A stretch of 64,000 nt of DNA from contig CM059624.1 in NCBI GenBank assembly GCA_030435675.1, positions 9,820,769 to 9,884,768 of the forward strand. Reading direction: 5' to 3'. Source of the DNA: Steinernema hermaphroditum. Lineage: Eukaryota > Nematoda > Chromadorea > Rhabditida > Steinernematidae. The notes below the pieces were generated by a model. That model had not been told where the DNA came from. It made no database searches and was given only the letters and a program-made list of their open reading frames with translations. This document shows positions 47,401-60,300 of this stretch, in pieces. The translations under genes and the position numbers were made by a program. How positions within the stretch are numbered: the first letter of the stretch is position 1; every line of letters starts with the position of its first letter.

Positions 47401-50400
47401 GAACGCCCTCGACATCATGGCTACACTGGACGAGCTGCTTCCCATGATTTCGAGCTTGAATGGAGGCGAATCCACCGCCGGCGCCGGCTCACCTGTCGCC
47501 GAAAAGCGCTTCCAGAGGTTCGCTGTGCCATGCAACAGAAGAGGAATTGTTCCTTTAGGTCTGTGGAGCAGAGCACTTCGCGAGGATCGCAGGTGGTCAT
47601 CGAATCGCCGCACCCCTACCGGCGACAGCACATACACTCGGAGATGGTCTCCTTCGACTCTTCGGTCGAGTTTGTCTCCATCGACTTCGCCGACGAATGC
47701 TGCACCGTGCAGCCATCGGACGCCCTCTACATCTACGTCGCCGACAAGTGTGGACGCTACATCCCCGTGGGGAGGTACTCCGGGCTCCGGAAGGACTGGC
47801 CAGAGAGGATGATCCTGATTCCCGGAAACTCACTCTGGTTCGTTCTCGAAACCGGAATGGCCAACGAAGACCTCGCCGACGATCTGGTACATCGATACAG
47901 AAAAAAGTGCGTATTCCAGCACATTCTTTCAGATGTACGGGTATCGATGTACCGTATCCGGGTTCACCCAGGCCGATCAGAACTCCAACCAGATCCTCGA
48001 GCAGGAGCTCACCTGGATCTGCGCTAACGCGTGCCGTCTTCTCGTTCAAGTGTCCGGCGACAAAGAGGTTTTGAGCAGATTGGCCGTGTGCGAAGAGGAG
48101 ACGAACGATCTGATCCGGAAGCACGGTTCGCTCCTCCGGAAAGGTCTCAACCTCTCCCACATCCCTTCGGTCCACGAGGTTCTCACACGCAATCTCCCCC
48201 AGGCACCCCTCACCCAGGACCTCAAGTTTCTCCGGGAGTTCATGCGAGGCTCCTTGAGTAGCGTCGCCGGAACGCTCTCCAAGTGGCTGATGCACGAGGC
48301 CGTCGTCGACGTCAACACCTCGGAACTGGGCATCTCCGAAGAGGAGATCCACGTGGGGAAGCCGGTCGAGATTCGCCTGATCCCGAAGGATCAGTACGGG
48401 CGATACGCCGAGAGCTCTACGATGAATGTGGAGGTGAACGTCCGCTCGGGCACGTCCAACGACGTCGACGTGAACGCCTCGTCGACGCCTTCCCTCGAGG
48501 AGGTCCAGCGGAAGCCTTCCAACCCCATCGAGCCGCATCTCCCGAAGGAGGTCATCGAGCACATCCAGGACCCCTTCCGGCCCACCTATCTCAACAAGGC
48601 GCGCTACATGTCCATCACGATGATGCCCATCTTCGCCGACTACACCTTCGAAGAGCTCCGGCTCGCCTACTTGAGCGACGTCATCATGAAGGACTCCGTG
48701 AAGATGTCGCCTCAACACGATGCTTGGTAGGCTGCAGCCCCCGTAGCCAGTCCCTACTTCTTCCGTTTCAGTTTTGTGGGAGAGTGGTGTCCTCGGAAGC
48801 CGGGGACCTACCGCGTGGAGTGTCGTCTCGATGGATTCCAGCTGCCGCAGAGCTACGTCATCGACGTCTCCGAGGCGCCGCACAACCACGTGGCGCGAAT
48901 TCCACCGTCGAACGCAAAGCGCCGGAAGCGCGTCGCTCTCTCTCGAGCCCGATTCGCCTCCTCGAAGTCGGTGCACCTCTACAAGGGGGTGCGGATCCGC
49001 TCCCACCCGGCACTGAACGCCGCTCAGATAGGCATGCTGCCCCGGGACTGCGTCGTCTCCTACATCGAACAGCTCGAGAACGCCGACGGTGTGTGGCTTC
49101 GCCTCGCCGACGAGACCATCTCCCTCTACTGCACCGCCCACTTCAACTCACAGGTGCGTGCTCGTGGACAGGGAGATGCAGGGGAGACCCTTTCAGGCGT
49201 GGTGCCTCCAGAAGAACAAGCACCTCAATCGGACATATCTGACGATGAACGGAGAAGTGGTGAGAGAGAAGACCGCGGAGATGCCCCCGGCGAACGCGAA
49301 GTCCTCCGAGCAGTCCGTGCTCATCGAGGCCGACGAGATCTACGAGATCGTGCCCTCTCCCAGTGGAGTCGTCGTCTTCGACTTCCCATCGACGACGGCG
49401 CATTCCGAAGTGTGTCTTCGCAACGAGAGCGAGTTCTTCACCGACGGCTGGATCCACAACAGGGAGGGCGTCTGGTTGCGCCTCAAGATCAACGGCCGCT
49501 ACGTCAGAGCGCAGGACGATGACGGAAAGATGATTCTGCACCGGAAGCACTCGCTGACGAAGCAGATGTCCAACGGGAACGAGGAAGACGACGCGCTGTC
49601 GCAGACGGCGGAGCCCGGCACGCCTCCGCTTCTGAGGAACGGCACGCCGGTGAAGGCGCTGAAGCCGGCCATCGTCGACTGCTGCAGGAGCGTCTTCGCC
49701 GCCTTCTTATGGCACGAACGGCTCGTGAAGGATGCAATGGCTTGTGCCACTTTCCTCCGCTGCCATCCCGAGCTGCAGAAGGTCTCCATCATGAACACCC
49801 AGAGGCCCGACCTTCTCATGATGACCCCGGCGCCGCTGCAGTCTCTGATTCGCCTCTGGAAGGAGATCATGTCGGCAGTGCTCGCCTGCATCGAGCAGAA
49901 TCTGATCCTCCCGAGCCCGCCAGCCGTTCGGCAACTCTCCCTGAAGCCTATCACAAACAACCTCCACCAGGTGCCTTGAAGGGTGCTCTTCCCGACTAAA
50001 TGACTCGTCTTCTAGAGCAACAAAGTGGCCGAAGGGTCGAAGTCGTCGAAGGAGATGTGCGACCTCTGCGAGGAGTGGGTCTCACCTCCGGTGGCCACTC
50101 ACATGAAGATGGCCCATCCAGGCTGTGGAGGACCCTCTGGAGGGCACGGCTTCAACAGTTTCGGGAAGTACTCGAATGGATGGAGTGGCGTCTGTGGATA
50201 CGGTGGAACTCCTGGCACGACCTTCTATCTCATGTGCCAAGGGTGCCGGAGAAAGCACATGAAACTGAGCAACAAAGGAATCCAGCAGGTAGGGTGGACC
50301 AGCCTATCGCTCTCGACTACAGTATGTCCCTAGGAACGAACGCGTCGTTGGAGAGAGTTCCGGATGTCGAATCTCTTCAGCCCGGAGACGGTCATCAAGC

Positions 50401-53400
50401 AGAACGCGATGTTCCTGCTCGAGCTGAACTCGACGATGGAGATGGAGAGCAAGGATTCGTCGACGAGTGCCTCTGGATGGGTCATCAACCTCTTCCCCAC
50501 CTCTACCGTTACCCCGACCTCGCTAAAGTCGGTCAGCATCCAGGCGACGCCCTGCCTCGACCACCCGACGAAGGCGCGGACGGCGTCGACCTCGAGCCAG
50601 TCCTACGTGCGGAACCTCTCCCACGCGAGCGATCCGGGCCCGAAGCAGCTCTCGTTGTCCTCGGCATCTGGCGACAAACTCCGTTCCACGGGAGACGCCC
50701 GACGGACGACCGCCGATCACATCGGAAGGGGCCACAGCCTGGCCGTCCTCCAGAGTCCCTCGGTCGCCTTGAAGTCGATCATGCAGAAGGGGCTCTCGGC
50801 GTTCAGTCCTAACATCGACGAGGACCACATGCTTCTGAGCGTCACCTCGAACTCGATGGTGCAGTCGGGACTCCGTTCTGTCCTCCAACGTCCCGTGCTC
50901 GCCTTTGTCATCGAGCATCACGACCTCCGAAGGGTCCGCGAGGCGTGCTCCCAGGCCGTCGTTCGCGCCATTCTCTTCACCCACACCTTCAGGGTGTGGA
51001 ACTGGCTTCTGCGACTGGTCTCCTCCGAATCAAGGTTTGATATCGAGCACAAGCAGTGAAAAACACCGAGTTTCAGTGTCCTCGACGTCATCTGGCACTA
51101 CCTGACGGCCCTTTCCTCGTACGCTCCCCTCAGCCACTGGTTCACCGAGAACATCCAACTGGCCACAAAGCTGAAGCTCCTCCCGCACCCCTGGCGCATC
51201 TGCTTCCTCGCGGGACCCATTGCCAACTCAATGGTCACCCACATGCACTCCTTCCTCTACACCATAGCCGTTATCCTGCAGTCGAACGGCGTCAGCGCCT
51301 CGCTCCGCTGCCTCTGCTTTAAGGCGTGGACCTTCCAGCTGACCGCCCACGAGCAGGACCTCCTGATGCTTGTCTGCAACGTCCTCTCCACGGTGGCCGG
51401 CGTCCTCTCCGACGGCTCTGCGGACAGCATGTGGATGGGCGACGAGGACAGCTCCGCCTCCGGAGACTCTCCCGAGGCTCTTCGCGAGGCGGAGCAGTCG
51501 CCGACGAAGTACGTCCATCGCGAGATGGCTGATGTCTCCTCTTCGGTGGCCTTCGAGTCCTCCAGTCGCCAGGCCATGGTCGTCTGCCTCACCGACGGCA
51601 ACTACGACACCTTCTGGGAGAGCGGCGACGAGGACAAGAAACGCCCCTCGACCATCGGCATGAACCTCGAGAACGTCTCCGCCAGGATGGTCGCCGTATA
51701 CGTGGACAACCTCAAAGACGTCGGATTCCGCACGGCCAGTCTCTCCTTCCAGTTCATTGACAAGAGCGGCATCCGCCAAACGCTGCACGCGACTAATTTG
51801 GAGATGGTGAGTCTGGGTAGAGGGCCAAAGTAATGACATACCTCAGGAATTCATCGGTTGGGTCAAAGTGTGCGTCACCGGACTCCCTTCTCTGAAAGTC
51901 GTCATCCAAGGATACGATCAGTCCGTTCGAATCCGTCAGGTACAGCTACCTCAACTCTCAATAGCTACCGTACCCATTTCCCAGATCTCTACGTATGGCT
52001 TCCGGCTCAACGAGCTTCAAGTGAACCAGCGCAGTCCTCTGCGGCCTTCACCATCGCATCAGCTCCTCTTCAGTACCACCCAGATAGACGCCTTCGCCCT
52101 CTTCCAGGCGATCGCCTCGCAGGCCTTCGGCGATGAGTTCGCCCAGGATCAGAACGGCACCCTCCGGCAGCAGGTCCTCGACCTTCTTTTCAGCCGCGTG
52201 CAGCTCCAGCCTCTGCAGACCTACGTCTGCATGCAGATGGTCAACGCTCTGGAGAGGTTACTGTGCTTCCCCTTCTGTACTAACTCCTTCTGATTCTAGA
52301 GAGGTGGCGACTCTAAGGGAGCGCTTTAAGCGGAACTACTCCTACGCCTGCGGCCTCATGGTGATGCTGGTGAAGATATGCGGCTCCAGGAAGGGACTCG
52401 AGGTCTTCAGCGTGCGCAACAACCTGCTCATCACATTAAGCGAGTTGCTCCTCTTCGCCCCACAGGTAGCCTCCGTCTACCGTACCCGTATCAAGCGAGG
52501 CTTTAGGTGGTGCAATGCCAAGTGATCGAAACGATCGAGCGACTGATCTGCCTCTTCAAGCCGTCGGCAGTGGACACCGTCCAGTTCCTGGAGAACTTGC
52601 TCGCCTGCATCGCAAAGGTCGTCACTCTGCAAATCAAGGACAAGGCGAGCCACTCGGTACAGACGGCTACCGTAGCCAGCCACGTCGTCGACGCGCCCTC
52701 GCACTGGCGTATCGACCGGGCGACGTCCGTCGAGATCGGTCGCCTCGTCAGGAATCTCGTCGAGGAAGTCGCGTAAGAAGGCCTCGCGGCGAACCCTGTC
52801 CTAAGAGTCTCTCTTCAGAAGCAGCGAATTCAACGAGAACTGGGCGCTGGCGGTCCGGACGGCACTCGCCAACAACGTCATGAAACTGGTGCGCTACGCT
52901 TCTGGCGACGTTTCCAGCCTCGTCACCTCCTCCGACTCTATGCGGTCGGTGAAGAACACGGCGATCGTGAAGAGTGCCAAGTTCTGGATCTCCATGTCAG
53001 CCCTCAGCCTGATCAAGGACGTCGAGTGGTTGCAGCTGTCGCCGATGTGGATCCAATCGGTAGGAACGCTCCTTTCTGAGCCCTTTCTATGAGGCCCCCT
53101 TGCAGCAGGACACCCCCAAGGAGCCCGATCCCCTCTGTGACAACCACGACGACGGATTCACAACGGCCAACGTCTACTGCGAAGTGTGTGACTGCTCCCT
53201 CTGCAAGGAATGTTTCACCGTCCTCCACCTCAACAAGCGCAATCGGAACCACTCCGTCCAGATCGTCGGATCCTCCAACGTCCTTCCACAAGTGGACGTC
53301 CACGAGGCGTGCACTCGATTCCGACTAGGCGCCTTCCTTGTATGTGCAAAGGATTCCCTCCAAATGCACCGTACCCCTTCCAGATTCTGTTCCACGGAAC

Positions 53401-54584
53401 AACCTTCAACGGAATGGTCGAGTTCGGGACGGGAGCGTCGAACGACTTCTTCGCCGAAGAGGGCCCTTCGATGTCGAGGAACGTCTCCGGAGGCCTTCTC
53501 TCGGCCGTCGCCAACGTCATCGGCGGCGCTTCCCGGAATCGGTGCAGATTCTGCACGAACCAGCTCTCCAGTGAGAAACAGATGCTCCGCGGGGTGTGCA
53601 ACCACGAGGAATGCCTCAAGTTGGCGGAGACCTCTTGCAAGAAGACGCACCCCTGCGGGCACCTCTGCTGCGGAATCGTCGGTGAAGAAGAGTGCCTTCA
53701 GTGCCTTCAATGTCGCTCTTCTGGTGAGAAGCCCTCCTCAACGACCCTAAGAGTCTTTCAGAAGCGCGCCAAGACGCCGACGACCTTTGCGTCATCTGCT
53801 TCACCGACCGACTTGGAGGCGCCCCCTGTGTTCAGCTCAAATGCAGCCATATCTTCCACTTCCACTGCGTCAAGACGGTCCTAGAGAAGCGATGGGTTGG
53901 CCCCAGAATAGTTTTTCAGTTCATGCAGTGTCCTCTCTGTCGCCAGCAGGTGCGTCTCTTTTGGCTGCAAACAGCAGAATCGACCCTTTCCAGATCGACC
54001 ACCCGAACCTCGCGGATGTTTTGCGCCCTCTTCTGACGCTCCATCAGGAGGTCGCGTCGAAGGCGAAGCTCCGCCTTGAGTACGACGGCCTTCTGAAGTG
54101 TCCGGCGCTCACTTCGGAGCGGAGCGAGTTCTTCGGACAGCCTGAGCTCTATGCCATGGATCGGTACATGTACGTGCTGTGTTTCAAGTGCAACAAGGCC
54201 TACTTCGGAGGAGAGAGTCGCTGCCAGGAGGCGCTCGAGTCCTCGCAGTACAACCCCGAAGAGCTCATCTGCGGCGGCTGCTCCGACACCACTGGGGCGC
54301 AGGTGTGCGCGCGCCACGGCGTCGACTACCTCGAATACAAGTGCCGCTTCTGCTGCTCCGTCGCCGTCTACTTCTGCTTCGGCACCACCCACTTCTGCGC
54401 GTCGTGCCACGACGACTTTCAGCGCCTCATGTGCCTCCCGAAACACCTACTCCCCGCCTGTCCCGCCGGCCCGAAGGCGACTAAGCTCGAGACGGATGCC
54501 TGTCCCCTGAAGGTGGCACATCCGCCGTCGGGCGAGGAGTTCGCCCTCGGATGCGGCGCGTGCAGGAACCTCCAAACGTTCTAA
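41429..54584 (+). CDS. rpm-1: PHR-family E3 ubiquitin ligase (RPM-1 / Highwire / MYCBP2)
   Basis: A giant RCR-type ubiquitin ligase that restrains axon growth and organises synapses, in C. elegans by acting on DLK-1 with FSN-1. Thirty-two exons keep one frame of 3,940 residues (C. elegans about 3,770). First and last exons are 41429-41760 and 53994-54584; the largest are 42634-43423, 43755-44504, 47933-48726, 49197-49970, 50334-51034 and 51077-51806. Order: N-terminal helical region; RCC1-like repeats with an inserted Cys-rich segment (about 330-930); PHR domain 1 ([14 protein letters not shown], near 1060-1268); PHR domain 2 (about 1557-1730); filamin-type repeat (about 2025-2215); DOC domain (about 3030-3200); B-box-like Cys cluster (from 3500); RING (3691-3741); C-terminal tandem-Cys domain ending [14 protein letters not shown]. 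Cys3821 and Cys3872, 51 apart, match the two relay cysteines of human MYCBP2 (52 apart). The RPM-1 product should be intact. No clear AATAAA was seen downstream. Confidence 0.97.
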
Positions 54585-57394
54585 TCTTATCTAATCATTC
54601 CGAAGCCTCCTCACTTGGTGCTCCCCCTTCGATCTCCTCCTCCTCAGATCTCCCTCCCACGTCCCTCTAATCACACTTTCTCACTTCTCTCACGATTCCC
54701 CAACGTTAATTTATTGTTGTTCTCCTTTTTTTTGTTTCATTCGCTTGGGTTGATTATATTAAACAGAATGGTCTCGAAAGCTCTACTTCCGCTGGAGAGG
54801 GACCCGAAACAACGCAATTTGGGCGCCTCGGGGGGAAATGGAGACGCCGGCGGTGGCGCCCTCCAGTGGAATGCAAGAACAGATGTTTTTGAGTGGCTGA
54901 AGAGGTCGTCTCGGCACTTCACACGTGCGCACAAAACAAGTACAAAACACTTCCTCACGCCCAATAAGTCGCCTCCACCCGCGCCCTTTCCTCGCCGACC
55001 GATAGGCGCACTTACACGCTTCTAATCACCGCCTGGCGCGCGCCGCAGCTGTCGACCACCCAGACAAAGCCGTCTGGTCATCTGGAGGCGATCGATTGGC
55101 GGCCCACAAAGCTGTCCCTCGGCCGTTCTGCAAATGTCCTCCAAAACGACTCTCTGAGGGTTTCGAGTGGCCGTATTGGTGACAGAGGCGGTCGTCGCCC
55201 GGCGCCTTCGGAAAATCGCTGGCGACAGGAAATGATGTCAGTTGCCCTTAGAAACGTCGAAAATCGCGATCCTTAGACGTTTAGGCCCATACGCCGAGGC
55301 TTCTCCAATGACAAGATGCCAAATGGACGGCGCGTGAATCACCCAATTCCGTCGATGAGTACCGTAGTCAGGCAGAAACGGACTATTCACGACTCTGTTT
55401 GCACTGCTGTATAATCGGAAAGCCACCGGCGATCTTCGGATCGATCGTCCAAATGCTCGTCGTCCCCAACGTCCTCGGCTCATCTCCCGCGTCATTCTAA
55501 ACCTGCTGACCTTTTGCCGGCAGTGTTCAGTGGCTGCTGAGCACCCTCGGCTTCCGCCCACGCTTTATCAGCTGATGGACGGCGATTATTTGGAGATGCC
55601 GGCGGCTCCATTGCAGAGAGCGCTTTTGTAAACACTTCGTCCGTTCGAAAACACCTCCGCCGCGACTTTTTCGAACGTTTACAAAAGTGATTTCGAGAGA
55701 AAGACGGAAGTCTGCACGCGTGCAATTCGCTTTTTCCCCCTCTGACGGCTATTTTAAGGGATAAGGAAGCTGTGGCTTGGCGCAAAACAAGCAGGCTTAA
55801 TGAACACACGCGAAACTGTGTCACCCATTAATTATTTGTTTGTCATCACAAGTAGAGAAAGCGGATGTCAGCAAAAGTCAATAGCTAGAGATGTGACTCC
55901 GCAAAAGATGTCATTTGTCCATCTTCTCGATGGCACTTCCTAACCACTCGTTTGTCCGCCATTCAACTTTTCCCTCCAAAACTCTGTTCTCAAGACACAT
56001 TCCAGCTCAGAGTACAAAGTACAAACACCCACACAGCACCTTGTGCCGAGCAGAACTTGGAGGAACCTGTGTGCAGCGCTACCGTAATCGCACAGAAACT
56101 GGGGATGTCTCCCGCCGCAAATCGAGCGATCTATCGTACTCATCTATTGGCCCTCAGTTCGAATTGGTCCATTTTTTATCGCCATTGGTCACGCTGATCC
56201 GCGTCATCGTCGCGTTGAGGGCGCTTCTTGTCCTCGTGGGTCCGCTTTCACTTTAATGCACGGATTTCGCATTAATACGGCTTCTATAATTCATTCGTTC
56301 CGCGCTTTGCAGAATCTTGTCCCCCAGAATCCTGCGTGATCAATGACCAAGATGTCAAACGTGTACTGGGCGAAATAGAACGCCATCCACGAACTCACTG
56401 TTTGCTTTCCTGCGCGGAAGCTCTTGAGATAATTCCGTATTTGCGCTGTTCACCGTTTCCGATGGCTTTGCCCTCCGGGCTGTACTTCCCTGGCGGAAGG
56501 CGGACTTCTTCCCAGCATATTTCGTTTTTTTTTTCGGGGCGAATCGATTCCGTTCCGCCTTTACAAGTGGGAACGTTGTTGTACGCCGCGCCGACGATGA
56601 TGATTCAAAGTATTTCGGCGCCAAGAATGACACGCAATGAGATGCTAATGAATTTCTCTGCGTGTCCGTGGGCCATCGAAAGCGAATTGTGATTATTCAC
56701 CCGCGGCGATCGGCCTCGGCTTCTCTCATCGATGTTTCAGTTTCGTCGCCGCGAGCTACAAGTGTTTCTCGTAAAAGGGCATGGTTGCGCTACTGTAGCC
56801 CTCGAAGGTCACGACGCCAAAGTGCATGTCGTTTCGAAGCGCCGCCAACCTCGGCGGCTCCCTCAAGTCGTCGAGCCCGCGAAGATTTGAGGTATGTTTG
56901 CAAAGGGCTAAGAAGGAGGCGCGCGGGCCCGGTAATCCCAATTTGATCGTCTTATCGCACCGCTTCGCGATCGTAACCTCGCCGTATCAGCCTGACTTCC
57001 ACAGTCACTGGTCAGTGCTAGTGGTCATTCACGTGCCTATGTTGTGTCTTCTCAGTTTTTGCAGAAATTTTGGAGTTTTTTGTCGTCTAGACGATTTTGT
57101 AAATGCTGTGAGTCACCCAGCTTGCATCTCTTTCCATCACAAGCAGAAACTGGCCATAACATTCGTGAGGGTAGTAGAGCCCACGCGTCCTCCTATCGCA
57201 TTGATTCCAGTTTTCAAAATTTGTTTGCTTTTTATCTTTTAAATTTGCTGCCCCACGGCGGTCATTAAGCCGTTCTCAGCGGCGATTATGATGTGTCGTG
57301 TGGAATGTCATGTTTATATTTTTGTCCGTGCTCTCTGTAAATGCTAATGATAAATGTGGATTATGCTTCAGTGCCTTAGAGGGATGCCGGTGTG
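54585..57394. other. Intergenic region between rpm-1 and nkcc-1
   Basis: No supportable gene. The first 150 bases are pyrimidine-rich and likely form the rpm-1 3' UTR; an ATTAAA variant lies near 54758. ORFs of 60-118 codons on both strands have no family resemblance. A possible acceptor GCTTCAG near 57366-57371 lies shortly before the nkcc-1 ATG, followed by a three-codon frame ATG-CCG-GTG-TGA whose stop overlaps that ATG. Confidence 0.4.
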
Positions 57395-60300
57395 ATGTCA
57401 ATGAGAAAGATATCCGCGAGGTTCCAGGTGTCCAAGTCGCGGGATGAACACGCCAGCGAAGGCGTCAGTCTTCTCCGCGACTGTCCGAATCCCGACGAAG
57501 GCCGTGGAAGCGAACCTCCACCCACTCTGAGAACGACAGCTTCGGATTCTCTGTTCCAGGCGCGATCCCGAGGCTCCACCGGGCGATTTCACGTAGTGCA
57601 CTCCGGCCTTGGCGGTTTAATAACGTGGAATTAATTAAGGTGACGGGCTTGGAGGAGAGGAAGGACGCACCGGACGCGACGGATGAAAGCGAGAAAGCCG
57701 CGGCCGTAGCGGGAACGAGATCCGTTCACTTCTCTGTCGGCGAGAAAGCCGATAAGCGCGATGAGCTGAATGCATCCGGCCGCGAAGACTCCATTGACCA
57801 CAACACCACCGTGAACATGAAGAGCTGGAGGTGCGTTGCCCAGATTTCTGTCCTTGTGTCGTGATCACCGCCGTTTTAAGGAACATGAAGACGCTGGAGC
57901 ATCCTCCGATCATCGATTTCTATCGAAATTCCGTCGAGCAGGCTTTCAACACTCGGCCGTCGATGATTCAGTTGATTCATGGAGAAGACGCAGGCACCAC
58001 GGACACCCTCGAGGAATTCAAAAGCCACAATGACGAGATCTTCGATGGACCACTACCGTCGTCCGAAAATTCGCCGAAATTGGAGAAGTTCGATCCTCCA
58101 CAAGCGGCGACGCGGACGAAGTTCGGATGGATTCAAGGCGTTTTTGTGAGATGCCTTCTGAACATTTTTGGAGTTATGCTCTATCTCCGAGTGTCGTGGG
58201 TAGCCGGCCAGTGTGGAATTTGTAAGTTCTGCGTCAGAGAGGATTACGGTATCTTTAAACGTATTTCAGTGCTTGGCTCAGCGGTTGTTCTGTTGGCGTC
58301 ACTGGTAACAGTCATAACAGCGATTTCCACGTGTGCCATCTGCACGAACGGCGACGTGAAAGGAGGCGGAGCCTACTTTTTGGTACCGCACCCCAAGAAA
58401 TCCGGGTTTGACTTGCGTAGATTCAGATCAGCAGATCTCTGGGCCCAGAGTTCGGCGGTTCCATCGGCTTGATCTTCTCGGTTGCAAATGCCGTCGGCGC
58501 TGCCATGTACGTCGTCGGGTTCGCGGAAACCGTCCGTGATCTGATGAAGGAGTACGGTATGGCGATCATCGACGGCGATATGATGGACGTTCGGATAGTC
58601 GGCCTCATCACGTGCTGCATTTTGATGGGCATCGTGTTCATCGGAACGGGCTTTGAATCGAAAATGCAGATGGGCCTGCTTGTGATTCTGGTTCTTTCCA
58701 TCTTGAACTACATGCTGGGTACATTGCTACCTGTAACCGAGGAACAGAAGATTCGCGGCATAACCGGCTACTCATGTAGGCTCTTTCTGATTGGCGAAGA
58801 ACCGCTTTTGAGTTCAGATGCAACACTGATGGAAAACATGAAGCCGGCGTTCCGAGATGGCTACAACTTCTTCTCCGTTTTTGCTATCTACTTCCCAGCC
58901 GCAACTGGCATCATGGCGGGAGCCAACATCAGCGGAGACCTGGCGGACCCACAGGTACCGTATCCTTGTTCACATAGATCTTACGGTATATGTTGCTCTA
59001 GCACGCCATTCCCCTTGGTACGCTTTTTGCCATCTTCGTGACGACGATCATCTACCTGATAACCATTTGGATGACGGGCTCCACTGCGGTCAGAGACGCC
59101 GACGGAGTGAATCTGCCGACGCTCCTATCCTCTCTCAACGCTTCTTCGCTGAGCGGATCCTTCGGGACCTATTACGTTCAACCGGCATGTGTCGCCAACA
59201 ACACATGCACGTACGGCTTGATGAACTACTTCCAAGTAAGAGGGAATATTCTTCTTCAGGAAGTGACCGCTGTGTTTCAGGTGATGGAAACCGAGAGTCT
59301 CTGGGGACCTCTGATCACGGCCGGGATTTTCGCCGCCACTTTGAGCTCCGCGTTGGCTAGCCTTGTCAGTGCTCCCAAAGTGTTCCAAGCAGTGTGCAAG
59401 GATAGATTGTTCCCCTACATCAATGTGTTCGCTAAGCAGTACGGAAAGGACGAGGAGCCTCGTCGGGCTTATCTTCTCGCGTTCGGAATCGCCATGGTGA
59501 TGATTCTGATCGGAGACCTGAATGCGATTGCCCCTATCATTTCGAACTTCTTCCTCGCTTCGTACGCCCTCATCAACTATGCCTGCTTCGACGCATCGTT
59601 CGCGGACTCTCCAGGTACATCCTTCACAGTTTCGCACGAGTACCGTATTCGTTTAAGGCTTCCGTCCTGCATTCAAGTTCTACAACATGTGGGTATCGTT
59701 CGCTGGCGCCCTTCTTTGTATCTGCGTCATGTTCATCATCTCCTGGTGGACCGCTCTTATAACCTTCTTCTGTTTTATCATGTTATTCTCCTACATTTTG
59801 CACCGAAAACCCGGTAAGTGATTCTCTGGGCGTTCAGCTTATTGACACTCAACATTTAGATGTAAATTGGGGATCTTCTACACAGGCCCACAGCTACAAG
59901 AACGCTCTGCAGGGGATGGTGAAGCTGACGAACACCGATGACCACGTCAAGAACTTTCGTCCTCAGATTTTGGTGCTCTCTGGAAACCCCATGTCCCGCT
60001 CGCCCTTGGTCGACTTCGTATACAACATCAGCAAAGGAACGAGTCTTATGATCTGTGGCTACGTCATTCCCGTATGTTCTCCTCTCCAACCTCCTAATCA
60101 GCGCTATTCTTCCAGTACAAGCCGTCCGACCGCGCTTTCGCCCTTATGAAGAGGATTGACAGGCACCTCCAAGACTACTTCAAAAAACGCCACATCAAGT
60201 CCTTCTATCACACAGTAGCCAACCCAAGTCTCCGGGCAGGAACACAAACATTGATTCAAACTGCCGGATTGGGGAAACTGAGACCGAACATCGTGATAGT

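Noticed and set aside
47597..49141. 514-codon minus-strand ORF
   Set aside because: It is antisense to rpm-1 exons 17-19, arises from their GC-rich codon use, crosses several rpm-1 introns and resembles no protein family.
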